The position numbers and the translations under genes were made by a program. Of a DNA stretch of 64,000 bases, positions 19,873 to 31,007 are shown piece by piece. The notes under the pieces are model-generated. The model searched no databases and was not told the DNA's origin. It saw only the letters and a program-made list of their open reading frames with translations. The stretch covers positions 51,288,261-51,352,260 of the forward strand of contig CM077150.1 in assembly GCA_039583875.1 (NCBI GenBank), written 5' to 3'. This DNA is from Platanthera guangdongensis (lineage: Eukaryota > Streptophyta > Magnoliopsida > Asparagales > Orchidaceae). Numbering within the stretch: the stretch's first letter is position 1; each line of letters opens with the position of its first letter.

Positions 19873-20362
19873 TCTTCTGTGGCGCTCAAGGGAACGGTCT
19901 CTGAGCAAACTCTGAAGCAGGCGTTTTCACGTGCATAACGATGTGCAGAAGAGCTATTAGAGTCAGAACAGAGCAAGAGAGCTGTCAGCGTCAGCATTGA
20001 GAAGGAGAGCTATATGAGTCAGGACTTGCAGGAGAGCAATCAGAGTGTCAAGTCTTCACAGAAAAACTTCAAAGCTTTGTTTTCACTCTTGGTCGTCTGT
20101 TCTCAAATAAAGTCATGAGGGTCGTTTTATAGTTTTTTTAAAGTGCGTGCCGGTAATTGTTCCTTTCTGAAAGCTGAACAGATATATAACAATGCACGAT
20201 TTTGATCACCTGGATCACCGATTTTCAAAAAAAGATGACCATGCCCCAATGGCGGCCCGGGCAGTTTAGGTGGCTAGGGTAAGTTCGCTGACGAGGTGGC
20301 GGCAGCGGTGATGGTGGATGTAAAAATTTGTGAACCGCTGAAAACGGGAAACTCATCATAGG
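19873..20362. other. Spacer without a recognised gene
   Basis: Between the minisatellite and copia element B nothing coding is recognised. A region 19880-20080 has repeated 'gagagct/gagtcag' words. The target flank next to element B is atagg. Confidence 0.4.
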
Positions 20363-21081
20363 TGAAAGAAAACGGTTGTCAACATAAATCACCTAGAGGG
20401 GGGTGAATAGGTGAGTTGTGCGTCTTTTGCGGAATAAAAAAAAATTAGAGCACAACACAGAACTATCTACCAATATCACAGACGACACAAGATTTATAGT
20501 GGTTCCCCAACCTTGGGTACATCAATTTTCCCTCACCGATCTAGCAATCAACTAGACTCGGCCACTCCACTATCTCGGATCAGAAATCGATCCTACCCTC
20601 GGAACAAAGTTCCTACAAACTCGATCCAAACAAAAGGATCTACACCTCGGAAGATAACACTTCCTACAAACTCGGAGTGAAAAACTCCTACACTCGGAGA
20701 AACTTTCTCCTACAAGATTAATAAAGTGTTGGAAAATTATACAAACAGTAAATCCAATCAGATCTGAAGAAACAGCCAGAAAACTTCTTCTTATGGACTT
20801 TGCAGCACTATCAGAAATCGGTGAATAGAGTCTCGGCCCAGATCTGGATCTTCTTGCTTTTATAGAATCAGAGAGAGAAGATGAACGGTGATGTCGATCT
20901 CGATCTGTAACTTTCTTCAGAATAAATCCTCTGACCTTAGAAGCAGTTGGCCGGAGAAGATGGAGGCGGCGGCGGCTTCCGTTTCGGGAAAACTGGGAGG
21001 AGTCGGCTGAAGAATATTTCTCGAAAGAAAATGACAAGAAAGCTTGGAGAATACTTAGGGTTTGTCATTTTCTGATAAGAC

Positions 21082-21089
21082 CTTATATA
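21082..21089 (-). promoter_or_regulatory. TATA box of the B LTR
   Basis: The minus strand reads TATATAAG directly downstream of the palindrome array; it is repeated at 31734-31741 in the other LTR. Expected start of genomic RNA ~30 bp further. Confidence 0.6.
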
Positions 21090-21214
21090 GAAGAGACTAA
21101 CGGTCATAATCGGTCATAATGATGTACACGTGGACCAATCATGTCGCGTGATTTCAAAATCCCGTCAGAAAAAGGACTTAGCAAAATTTCAGAGAAAGTT
21201 CAGCCATATACACG

Positions 21215-21930
21215 AGTAAGTGAATAGCTACTCGAGTAGTTGAATAACTACTCGAGTACATGAAGGAGAACATACTCGGGTATATAAAGATAGGCTACTC
21301 GAGTAGGTAGAAATCAACTACTCGAGTAAGCAGAAAGAGCTACTCGAGTATGTATAGTGACTTACTCGAGTACATAAAGGATCTACTCGAGTACTGGAAA
21401 AACTACTCGAGTATATTTCATAAACTACTCGAGTACATGAAGTACTACTCGAGTGGGATACTTAGAATAAATTCTGAAGATGTCAGCAAGAGTTATTCGA
21501 TTAGTTGAACTAAACTACTCGAGAGGAAGTAATTTACTCGAGTAGGTGAAAGTTCTACTCGAGTAAAAGACTTAGAAAATTCTGGAGTAGGAAAATATCA
21601 AGGTACACGAGTGAAACATGATCTACTCGAGTAGGTATAATGAACTACTCGAGTATGATTCTATCTACTCGAGTAAGTGAGTATACTTACTCGAGTCCAT
21701 GACTTAGAAAAATTTTGATAAGAGAACTCTTTAATACTCGGGTATAAAGAGTAATCTACTCGAGTATATAAGTATGCTACTCGAGTATATGACTATGTCT
21801 ACTCGAGTAGGTGACTTAGCTACACGAGAGATACACTTAAGTACTCGAGTACAAGGTTCCTTTACTCGAGTAAATTATACCCAAACTACTCGAGTAGTTA
21901 TAGACCTACTCGAGTAAAAGACTTAGAGAA
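21215..21930. repeat. Array of about two dozen TACTCGAGTA palindromes in the B LTR
   Basis: The 10-bp perfect palindrome TACTCGAGTA (usually cTACTCGAGTAn) recurs every ~20-40 bp with unrelated spacers, plus variants such as tactcgggta. The second LTR has the same array at ~31858-32575. It lies just upstream of the TATA box in element orientation, so it occupies the U3 enhancer position. Confidence 0.9.
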
Positions 21931-22244
21931 ATTTTTGATGTTGGAAAACTGTTTCTTCTAGAGTAGTCAACTTCCAATTACTTTCACATAGTCCAATAGC
22001 TTGAATATGAAGTGTATCCCAATAGAGAGACCACACATGAGTCAACACCTTGGAATATGCAATGAGGGATTACATTGCACAGTTCCTGTGTTTGGTGACC
22101 CACTATGGACTGACATTGGTCTACACTTCCCAGTGAAATTCCTGCAAACATATAACTCAAACCAAGCATCAAATACAACTTAATTCATCTTAGTTCTAGG
22201 GTGACTTCATCAAATCTGGCTTAATGTGGATGTAATACCCAACA

Positions 22245-22260
22245 ATCTCCCCCTATTTGT
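22245..22260 (-). other. Polypurine tract of B
   Basis: The minus strand reads AAATAGGGGGAGAT directly before the 3' LTR. The same tract follows the left-hand LTRs of C, D, E and F, and B' has a version with one base fewer. Confidence 0.85.
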
Positions 22261-22446
22261 TGAAGTCAGAACCCTTTACACTAAGGTAAATTATGGACAT
22301 AAAAGAAACTAAGTAGAAAACATGAGCAGGTAAGCAATAGACAATGAAAAGGATAATTAGACATGAATGAAGAATTGTATATATGTAAATTTCCAAAAAT
22401 ATCAAAACTACAGCTTGTCATTTCAATCTCTCAACATCTTTTAGGT

Positions 22447-24837
22447 TTAGGCTTGGGATTGCTGCTTATCCATCTTTTCTTGCTGTCTCCTTAGGTAGCT
22501 GAAAGACTTAGGGAAATATTTAGGAGGCCTTGGAGGAGCAGCAGGGTTATTTCTCCCAAACCCTCTATCATGGATCCTCCTTTTTAGCATTGATTTCTCA
22601 TATAACTCCCATTCCTGGGAACTGTAATGAATGTTCCTGTTCTCATTAAGATCCAAAACTAGCCTGAGTGTGTCCAGAATTAGAGACTTTGAGGTTGGAG
22701 ACCAAGCTTCAGCATGTTTAGTGGCTTTGGAAGGAGCGGTCCTGCTGGCAGAGGGGCCTTCACCATACTTCCTTTTCTTCTTGTGGATTCTGATCTCTGG
22801 AGGAGCTTGAAGGAATATATCAGCAGGATCTTCTTCTTCCCAGCCTGGAACATAAGTATCTGGAGGAGCAATTGAGTCTCCAGGCTTGGGAGAGAAGGTA
22901 GGTTGTAGAGGAACAGCTGGGGCAGTAACATCTGTAGCTAGAGGGTTGAGATGATGGGGAATGATGTTTGGGTCAACTGCAAGATCTGGCAAGATCTGAT
23001 TGTGCATCCAGATAGCAGTGTCATATGTGTGAAATTTGACACTCTGTATTTGGGCTAGCACATCAGCATGAATGGTCTTCACATGAGCTTGTCATTCATC
23101 TGTCTTCTGAGCAGTAGATTTTTCTACCTATTCTTTGAGTTCTTTTAACAAACCCTCCCCCTTTCTGATTTCAACAGATAGCTGGGCTATGACATCATCT
23201 TTGAAAATACCCACTTCTTCACAGATATTCATCTTGTTGGCTTCATTCCTCTTGTCTAGTTCCATCTGATTGTTGGCCAGGGTGACACCTTGTTCCATAA
23301 CCTTGCCCACACTAGTGATAGTATGGTCAAGGGCTTTGCCACCAAGTTGGAATAGGTACTTGAGCTTGTCAGTGTTATGCTGAATTTCAGCAAAGCCTCT
23401 GCTCATCTCAGACTCAAGAGCAGTTACCTTGTGAGTGACCACCTTTAGAGAGGTGTCAAAATGATGTCTTTGTTCTTGAAGAAGAATTGTGATGTGTTGC
23501 AGCAAATCTGAGGAGGAGGAGACTGTAGCAGCAGTAGTAGAGGGGGCAGCAGTAGGGAGAGAAGGAGGTACCCAAGGAGCTAGTTCTTCAATTATCACAG
23601 AGCTGTGAGCTCTGGTGGTAGGAGAGAGAGCAACTCCTTCTCCTGTATCCTGAGGAAGGGAGAAGTCTAGATTTCTGAGAGGGGCCTCAGCTGGCTCAGG
23701 AGAAGGCTCATCAGAAATAAGAATGGTGTCTGGCTTGTCTGCTGGAGGATGGGCAGGAGACTGTACTAGAGAGAAGTCCTTGTGATATTCAGAGGTTGGA
23801 GCTGGAGTAGATAGAGGAGGAAGGGGAAGCACTTCTTCAAAAAGCTCTGCAATCATGGCATCTATAGCAGCAACTGTGGACAGAAGAGTGTCTTGAGGTA
23901 CTTGATCTGAAGGAGTGGCTGGACTCTGTGGAGTATGAGGTAGGGATGGAATTTCTGGCTGAGGAGAGGGCTGCCTGATTGGGCTAGAAGGAGCAGGCTC
24001 CCCCTCACTTGGTGCACCAGAGGAGCTGGCCACATGATGAGGAGAGGGAGATGGAGTCCTGTCCTCTACAGCTGGAACTTCTGAAAGCTTGGCAGCTTGG
24101 GCAGAATTCTTGAGCTTGAGATCCCATCTCTGAATGGAAGAGATGGAGACCTTCTTTATGTGGTGAAGTGGAGTCCCTTTGGAGAAGTTGAAGACTTCAG
24201 GATCTGTTTCATGGAGGAGCAGAAAGATAATTCTTGCGTAGTTGGGGGATTTCATGCTGTCCTTGATTTTGTCCAAAATCAGCATACCAAGTTGGTATTT
24301 CTTGTGGCAGACAATGGCTTGCATTATATCGAAGAAATATGAGGGAATGTCTCGGATGGAGTGAGTCTTGCACAGTAAAATTTTTCCAATAACATCAACC
24401 AAGAATTTGCCTTCTGCATTCATATCTGACCTTTTGAAGTATTGTGCATCAGTGGAAAAACCACAGAAAAGGGCTGTCCTGTCGGAATCTTCAGCAACTA
24501 GGTGATCTTCTTCATCGACAAGCGGCAGACGGAGAAGCTGAGAGACAGAGGTCTTGGTGAACTTAAGTTTCAAACCCTTTACTTTGGATTTTAGGACTTT
24601 CCCATTCCTTCTGACCTTGAGATTGGAGAAGAATTCAGCAACTTCGGGGAATAGAACGCGACAGGGTTCCTGGAGAATGAAGGAGAGGCCGGCGGTGTCG
24701 ATAAGGATGAAGAGGTTTTGGAAATCATCGGAGAGCTCTGCAATACCTGTGGTGACTAGTTCTGAGCCGACGCCGATCTTATAAGAAGTCTCCATGGATG
24801 CGATTGACTGGAAGAAGTGAGACAGGCGGCTCTGCAA
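22447..24837 (-). pseudogene. ORF3 of B (env-like position; 'putative plant transposon protein' type), stops inside
   Basis: Frame from 24837 (or 24795, METSYKIG), with in-frame stops near 23128 and 23090, then continuing to 22447. The N-terminal ~240 residues carry a globular domain (EGKFLVDVIGKILLCKTHS, RIIFLLLHETDPE) shared with D, C and F. A Ser/Pro-rich middle and a coiled-coil stretch ~440-565 follow. The C-terminal block WSPTSKSLILDTLRL ... SQEWELYE ... PPKYFPKSF is conserved in D. It has no signal peptide and no clear membrane segment, so an envelope role is unsupported; function unknown. A TATA box and a palindrome array precede it. Confidence 0.75.
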
Positions 24838-24940
24838 CAGCGGCGGAGGAGAGGAGGCGAGTCGGCAGGGTTGGCGAAGAGGCAGAGGGTACTCGAGAGA
24901 AAGAAATGATGTCGTGTAAGTTTGAGTTTTCGGAATTTCA

Positions 24941-24952
24941 TATATATATAAC
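24941..24952 (-). promoter_or_regulatory. Candidate internal TATA box upstream of B ORF3
   Basis: The minus strand reads TTATATATATATG about 105-150 bp before the ORF3 start and directly downstream of the 25056-25345 palindrome array. This is the same order as array-TATA in the LTR. It suggests a separate ORF3 transcript (inference). Confidence 0.5.
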
Positions 24953-25055
24953 TCTTAAATTACCGCTAATTAATTTAAAGAAAGAGGCGGCATATAGCCT
25001 TGGGTGGCGAATAGAACAATTTTCAAAATCTGGGAAACAGGACACAAGAAAGAGA

Positions 25056-25345
25056 TAGACTACTCGAGTAGGTAAGTGAGTTACTCGAGTTGGTCGACAG
25101 GAGTTACTCGAGTGGGTCTGCAGAGAGTACTCGAGTAGGTGGAGAAAAAGACTCGAGTAAATAGGTGACTTACTCGAGTAGGTAAGTGACTTACTCGAGT
25201 AGGTCAGTAGATACTCGAGTAGGCACATTCTTATACTCGAGTAAGTAGAGAAGAGTACTCGAGTATGTTAGTTGTTACTCGAGTAGGTCTGTCGTGACTC
25301 GAGTAGGTGAAGTCACATACTCGAGTATGTCTTATGCTTCTCGAG
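25056..25345. repeat. Second TACTCGAGTA array, between pol and ORF3 of B
   Basis: About a dozen copies of (t)TACTCGAGTa with ~15-25 bp spacers lie between the RNase H end (25426) and ORF3. The motif is the one found in B's LTRs, while D and F carry different motifs at the same place that match their own LTRs. Confidence 0.9.
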
Positions 25346-25425
25346 TTGAAGTATGAAAAAGTTGAGAAAAAGTATATTTTGACTAACCCCTTGCAATTAC
25401 TTGCTTCTTAGTCATCCAGCCTTCT

Positions 25426-25779
25426 TTAGTCCTCTTTGTTGAGCATCCCAAGCTCTGTCTTGAAGAACGAGAACTTGGTCTCGTCCAGCGGCTTTGTGAA
25501 GATATCTGCAACTTGCCTATCTGTAGGCACATATTGGAGATCTATGTCTCCATGCTCCACATGTTCCCGGATGAAGTGATACCTTAGCTCGATATGCTTT
25601 GTCCGACTGTGGGAGACTGGATTGTTGGCTATTGCAATTGCGCTGGAGGAGTCACAGTACAAGGGAATATCCTTGAACTGCAGGTTGTAGTCCTCGAACT
25701 GATTCTTTATCCATAGCAACTTGTGCGCAACAGCTGCCTGCAGAGATATACTCTGACTCGGCCGTTGAGATTGCGACAC
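25426..25779 (-). pseudogene. RNase H end of B pol
   Basis: Contains [58 protein letters not shown] and [11 protein letters not shown], the usual C-terminus of copia RNase H. It degrades element RNA in the RNA-DNA hybrid. It is out of frame with the RT block by one shift near 25790, at the SAAEAE-type motif. Confidence 0.85.
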
Positions 25780-25798
25780 AGTTCTGATTCTTGCTACT

Positions 25799-26869
25799 CT
25801 AGGAGATTAGCCTTCTTCCGAAGAATTGGCAAGTCCCTGAGGTGCTATTCCGGTCATCTTTGCTACCTGCAAAATCTGCATCTGAAAATCCAATTAGTTC
25901 GTTGTCATTACTTCTTGGGTACCATAAGCCAAGATTTGGTGTGCCTTTAAGGTATCTCAGGATCCGCTTTGCAGCAGCGTAATGAGATTCCTTAGAGTTC
26001 ACCTGAAATCTAGCACAGACACATGTTGAAAACATTATGTCAGGCCTACTGACAGTAAGGTAGAGCAAGGATCCAATTATGCTTTTGTACTTGGTTTCAT
26101 CAAAAGGTTTCCCTTTTTCATCCTTGTCTAGAGACATAGTTGAGCCCATTGGAGTCCTCATAGAGGTTGCGTTCTCCATTCCGAATTTCTTAATTATCTC
26201 TTTGGTGAATTTGGTCTGTGAGATGAAAATTCCATCTTCAGATTGTTTCACCTGAAGCCCTAAGAAATACTTCAGCTCGCCCATACTGCTCATTTCAAAC
26301 TTCCCTTGCATAAGTTTTGAGAACTTTTTGCAGAGGTTGTTATCTATAGAGCCAAAAATAATGTCGTCGACATAAATTTGCACTAGCAAAATCTTGCCTT
26401 TTATTTCCCTAAGAAATAATGTCTTGTCTATCTTTCCCCTTGTGAACTTGTTCTCAAGTAGAAAGGTAGACAGCGTTTCATACCAAGCTCTAGGAGCTTG
26501 TTTCAGACCATATAGGGCCTTGTGCAGAAAATAGACATGATCAGGAAAGTTAGGATCAACGAAACCTGGAGTTTGTTCCACATACACTTCCTCCTTTATG
26601 TTACCATTTAGGAAGGCCGACTTCACGTCCATCTGATAGATGGTGAAGCCTTTGAAAGCAGCATATGCTAGGAACAACCTTATTGCCTCCAGCCTCGCCA
26701 CTGGAGCATATGTCTGGTCGAAGTCGATTCCTTCTTCTTGACGATAGCCTTTAGTGACGAGTCTGGCCTTGTTCTTTATGATAGTTCCGTCTTCATCCAT
26801 CTTGTTCCTGTAGACCCATTTTATTCCAATGATGTTCTTTCCTTTGGGTCTTGGAACCAGCATCCACAA
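25799..26869 (-). pseudogene. Reverse transcriptase of B pol
   Basis: 356 codons from [20 protein letters not shown] to [19 protein letters not shown]. Catalytic [13 protein letters not shown]-type [11 protein letters not shown] and [12 protein letters not shown] are present. It is separated from the integrase linker (26960-27358) by a stop near 26885 and from RNase H by a frameshift, so B pol is dead although the RT core itself is well kept. Confidence 0.88.
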
Positions 26870-26959
26870 ATTGCAGCGCTTGAACTAATTTAGCTCTTCT
26901 TCCATTGCCATTATCCATGATGCATCTGAGTTTGCTTCCTCAAATTTCTTTGGTTCAAC

Positions 26960-27358
26960 CTATGAGAGAAAACTCAAATGAAGATTCTCATTAGTTGTAC
27001 CTCTCCAAGTTCTGACACCATCCCAGGGATCTCCTATGATCTGGTCCATGGGGTGATCCTTCATATGTCTGAGCTCTAGAGTTCTTGCATCTGGATTATC
27101 TTCAAGCACCGGAGTGATTTCTTCATCCTGGATGACTTCTTCATTTTGATCATCAGCCTCTCCAATAGGAGTTGGAGTGGTGATCTTAATGAACTTCTCC
27201 CCTTTGTCTTCGGACGGATCATCCAAGCTAGTTTCTTTCAGCTTTTCACCTGCATCTTCAGTGAACACACTAGACGGATTGCTTTGCAGCAAGCTCGTCT
27301 CATCAAATACAACCTGTATCGATTCTTCCACCACCAGGGTTTTTCTATTAAATATCAT
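26960..27358 (-). pseudogene. Integrase-RT linker of B pol
   Basis: Begins with VVEESIQVVFDETSL, a linker motif common to Tork/Sirevirus-type copia (D has VVEESIHVVFDETRL at 48182). An acidic low-complexity stretch follows. Disrupted at both ends. Confidence 0.7.
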
Positions 27359-28069
27359 ATATGCCTTACTATGGCTACTATATCATACAAAAATACCTTC
27401 AAAGATCTTTTCGCTGAACTTGGTGGTATGATACTTACCATTGTTAAGTACAAAGCATTTACAGCCAAAGATTCTAAAGTAAGAGACTGTTGGTTTCCTT
27501 CCTTTCAGAAGTTCGTAAGGTGTCTTATTGTGGTCTTTGTTTATGAGTACTCGATTTTGCACGTGGCATGCAGTGTTGACGGCCTCAGCCTAGAAGTCCT
27601 CCGGTAGTGAAGCATCACTCAACATGGTCTTGTAGGCCTCTATGAGTGTTCTGTTCCTTCTCTCAGCCACTCCATTTTGTTGTGGAGTACGAGGAGAGGA
27701 AAACTCATGAAAGATACCTAAGCTTTCACAGAATTATGTCATGGCCCCAGATTTGAACTCTGTTCCGTTGTCACTTCTGATTTTGACTGTGGAGCAGTTG
27801 TATTCATTCTGGACTTGCCTGACAAAATTAGTAAAAATATCGAAGGTATCTGACTTGTGTTTCGGAAAGAACACCCACGCAAAGCGCGAGTAGTCATCAA
27901 CAATTACCAATGTATAGTCCTTACCTCCCAAACTTCTAATCTGCAGTGGACCAAACAAGTCCATGTGCAATAGATGAAGACATCTATTAGAGTCTTTGCC
28001 AATAATGCTTTTAAAGGTAGCCCTTGTTTGCTTGCCTTTTACGCATGCATGCTTACGCATGCATGCCAA
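27359..28069 (-). pseudogene. Integrase core of B pol, several frame changes
   Basis: The clear part at 28069-27734 has LLHMDLFGPLQIRSLGGKDY with the first catalytic Asp and KIRSDNGTEF with the second. The region 27733-27359 still encodes, in other frames, the third-residue block (SSPRTPQQNGV-type) and the C-terminal RIFGCKCFV-type stretch. Integrase joins the element DNA to the chromosome; this one is broken. Confidence 0.8.
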
Positions 28070-28170
28070 GGTCTATCTTTGACGTATTTGACATTTGGGG
28101 CATCACGTACTAAGTTCATTGAAAATAGTTTATTAATTGTTTTGAAATTAATATGTGCTAGTCTCTTGTG

Positions 28171-28608
28171 TCATTGGTCACCAAGAGATGCACTATCTTT
28201 TGCTAAAAGACACACTGGTGTAGAGGAATCTATATAGATGAAATTTAAACAGAAAATATTTCTGCTTCGAGTGCCGGATAGAGTCGTTTCCATATTGTCA
28301 ACGGATTTTATCAAGCACTTATCAGCATGGAACTCAACTATGTATCCTTTATCGCAGACTTGGCTTATGCTAATGAGATTGTGTTCCAATCCTTCGACAT
28401 AGGCCACATCCGAGAAGGATACATTGCCGTTAGTAATCATATCATAGCCTCTAGTAATTCCACGGTCTGAACCTCCAAAGATGACCTTTGGTCCGTTCAC
28501 GACTGAGGTAAAGTTCTGAATGAGGCTTCTAGTTCCGGTCATATGCCGAGAGCATCCGCTGTCCAAGTACCAGATAGGCGTTTTATTGGCCTTTGGACAT
28601 CCCTGCAA
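28171..28608 (-). pseudogene. Protease and GAG-pre-integrase part of B
   Basis: PIWYLDSGCSRHMTGTRSL contains the DSG active site of copia protease. VEGLEHNLISISQVCDKGY is the protease tail and LAKDSASLGDQ the start of the pre-integrase domain. A frameshift follows before the integrase. Confidence 0.85.
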
Positions 28609-28614
28609 TCACAA

Positions 28615-28821
28615 TCAATCTGCCTTAGGAACCCAAACACGTTTGGGTCCTTGGTCTCGGGTTAGAGTGCTCCCCCTACGAGTGTTAGCATTATGAGCGG
28701 TCTTTCTCATATTGCTGACATGAGGGGTTGCAGCGTTTCTGGAATTGAACCAACAATCTATGGCGAAGTGACCAACCTTGCCACAGCACCAACAGTCAAA
28801 TCTGTTGTACCTTTGCCTCAA
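28615..28821 (-). pseudogene. Second CCHC knuckle of B
   Basis: CWCCGKVGHFAIDC is a CX2CX4HX4C knuckle upstream of the protease, followed by GPKRVWVPK, the conserved pre-protease motif. Out of frame with both gag and protease. Confidence 0.75.
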
Positions 28822-29084
28822 GATCTCCTGCTTGACCTTTTGGAACTTTGGTCTAGCAGGGGTAGCATTCTTGGAGGAAGATGCCTCATGATGATGGCAA
28901 TCACATGGCTTCTTCTCCTTTATGGGCTTCTCTACAACAGGCTTTGTCTTTGGTGCCTTCTTGAAGTTATGCCCATGATTGAAAGGGCCATAGCTCTGAA
29001 GAATAACTTCTTCATAAGGTGCCTTAAAGACACTTTCGCCAAAGTTTCGGGGTCTACCCCATCCTTGATAGCGGGACTTTGGCT

Positions 29085-30947
29085 CTACATAAGTAGGCCT
29101 AGTAAAGTGCCCGTATGATGAGTCAAAATCAAACTCTTTGATGGAAAGATGACCTTTTTGAATGTGGTTTGATTTTGAGGGGCTTTTCCCTTTTCTTCGG
29201 CTGAGGCCTTTTTGGCGGCCTTATTTTTCCGTTGATTCTTGTTTCTCCTAGAGGATTTACTAGGAGCTTCTTCATGGCCTAGCCCAGCTCCCTTGGCCTT
29301 TGCTGAGAATTCAACAACGAATGGAAGAACTGTTTTGGGCTTCGAGAAACTCTCAACAAGTTTCCTTTCAGCCGCAACTTCGGCTTCCAATCCTTTGATG
29401 ATCTTCTCCTTCAGGTCAAGGTGCTCAAGAGCCTTGTTATATTCTTCAATAGTATTATTGAAGTTTTCCTCGAGGGAGTCAGTCTTTGCGACTTTCTCTC
29501 TCAAGTTGCTCTCTTCGGCTTTTAGAGATTTGATCTCTTTAGGCTAAGTGTTCACGACTCGACGACATTTGTCGTAAGCCATGATTAACTCCTTGTACTG
29601 GGCCATCAATTCTGACTCATCGTCAGAGGAGCTACCCTCGCAATCATGTTCAGAGACTTCAAACTCTGAGAGAGGGGTATGAGAGTTTACCTTCCCAGTG
29701 AACTGTGGCTCTTGTTCATCATCTGTTTGAGCCATTAGCCCAAAGTAAGCTTCTTCTTCTTCGCTTGACTCAGATGAGTCGGAGTCGCTAAGAGTCTTGC
29801 TCCTTTTGGCTATGAGGCTCTTCTCTTTCCTTTTCCTGGTGTGTGAGGATTTCTTGTCTTCTCTTCTGCCACCCTCCTTCTTCTTGTGAGGGCAGTCAGC
29901 AATGATGTGACCTGGCTTATTGCAGCAGTAGCAAATGATGTCAGTTGAAACATATTTGTTCTGTTTAGTATTATACCTTTTGTGGCTGCTTGAGCCTTTT
30001 CTTTGTCGATCGTCATCGCGCCGCGATCTTTTGTATGAGGCAAACTTGCCTTTCCATTGTTTCTTTTTATTAAGAAACTTCTTGAATTGCCTTGAGAGCA
30101 AGGAGAACTCTCCTTCAGATAGTTCAGACCCTGAGGTGCTAGGCTCTGATGTTTCTTCTTCTTCATCAACTTCTGGAGCTGGAGCGGGGGATGCAGCCTT
30201 GGTCTTTCTGGAGGTGTCTGCCTTCAGAGCGACAGATTTCTCCTTTAGTACAGACCTGCCCTTCTCTTCTTCAGCTTTTCTTGTATTGATTTGGAGTTCA
30301 TAAGACATAAGCTTTCCAAAGAGATTTTGCGGGTCCGTTTTGGCTAGCTTCCCGAACTCCCTGATGGCGCATACCTTGTTATCCCATTCCTTGGTTAGGA
30401 ATCTCAAGAATTTGTCGTTCAGTTCTCCGTTGGTGAAGACACGGCCATACACCCTTAGGCCATTTACGATTTTGAAGAAGTTCTCAAAGGTGTCGGCAAT
30501 TGTTTCCTTGTTCCCTTGTCGGAACGCTTCATATTTTTGATTGAGAAGGGATCTTCGATCATCCCTTACTTCTTCAGTTCCTTCCATCAAAGTGACTAAG
30601 GAATGCCACATCTCCTTAGCTGATTGACAGTGAATCAAATTCTGCAGCATCGAGTCATCGACTGCACTTGCTATAATGTTCTTAGCTTTCTTGTCGAGAG
30701 AGACAAGTGTAATCTCGTCTTTGTCGAGATCCATTAGCTTTTTGGGAACTTTCTTGGTAGGGTCGATAGTGGACACAGTCATGGGAACGTAAGGACCTTC
30801 TTCAATGATCATGAAGATCCTTGGATCCACAGCTTTCATGAAAAATTTTATCCTTTCTTTCCACATGGGAAAGTTATTTTTGTTGCACAGTGGAAGCTTG
30901 GCGAAATCTTTGCCCTTGTCCATTTTATGGTAGAATTTTTCAGACAA
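29085..30947 (-). pseudogene. Gag of B with C-terminal coiled coil; in-frame stop
   Basis: The 467-codon gag (30947-29544) starts MSEKFYHKMDKGKDFAKLPL and has the copia gag core (NNFPMWKERIKFFMKAVDPR, NQKYEAFRQGNKETI). It carries a zinc knuckle CYCCNKPGHIIADC and an acidic end. A TAG at 29544 interrupts the frame, which continues to 29085 with a Lys/Glu-rich coiled coil (NNTIEEYNKALEHLDLKEKI). A gag extended by coiled coil is a Sirevirus trait (established). Confidence 0.85.
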
Positions 30948-30989
30948 CAGATTTGGATCTGATCAAGGTATTAACCTTTTGACGATCAA

Positions 30990-31007
30990 CCTCGCTCTGA
31001 TACCAAT
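30990..31007 (-). other. Primer-binding site of B
   Basis: The minus strand reads ATTGGTATCAGAGCGAGG next to the LTR at 31008: a two-base spacer, then a full tRNA-iMet match TGGTATCAGAGC. Confidence 0.85.

Larger units (their letters stand above)
20363..22244 (-). repeat. 3' LTR of B with TACTCGAGTA palindrome array
   Basis: TGAAAGAAAACGG...CCCAACA. In element direction: palindrome array (21930 to 21215), TATA box, then a conserved R/U5 part. That part includes the ggttccccaaccttgggtac hairpin-like block (~20502-20521) and ends near the cctagagggg...tgaatagg box shared with D, E and F LTRs. Confidence 0.9.

Noticed and set aside
18025..19997. Many 80-220 codon frames on both strands rich in Phe/Arg or Lys/Arg
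   Set aside because: They are translations of the 19-20 bp minisatellite; all frames are open because the unit lacks stops, and composition is purely repetitive.
22447..24837. Calling ORF3 an envelope protein
   Set aside because: The position fits the Sirevirus env-like gene, but no signal peptide, fusion motif or membrane anchor is visible.
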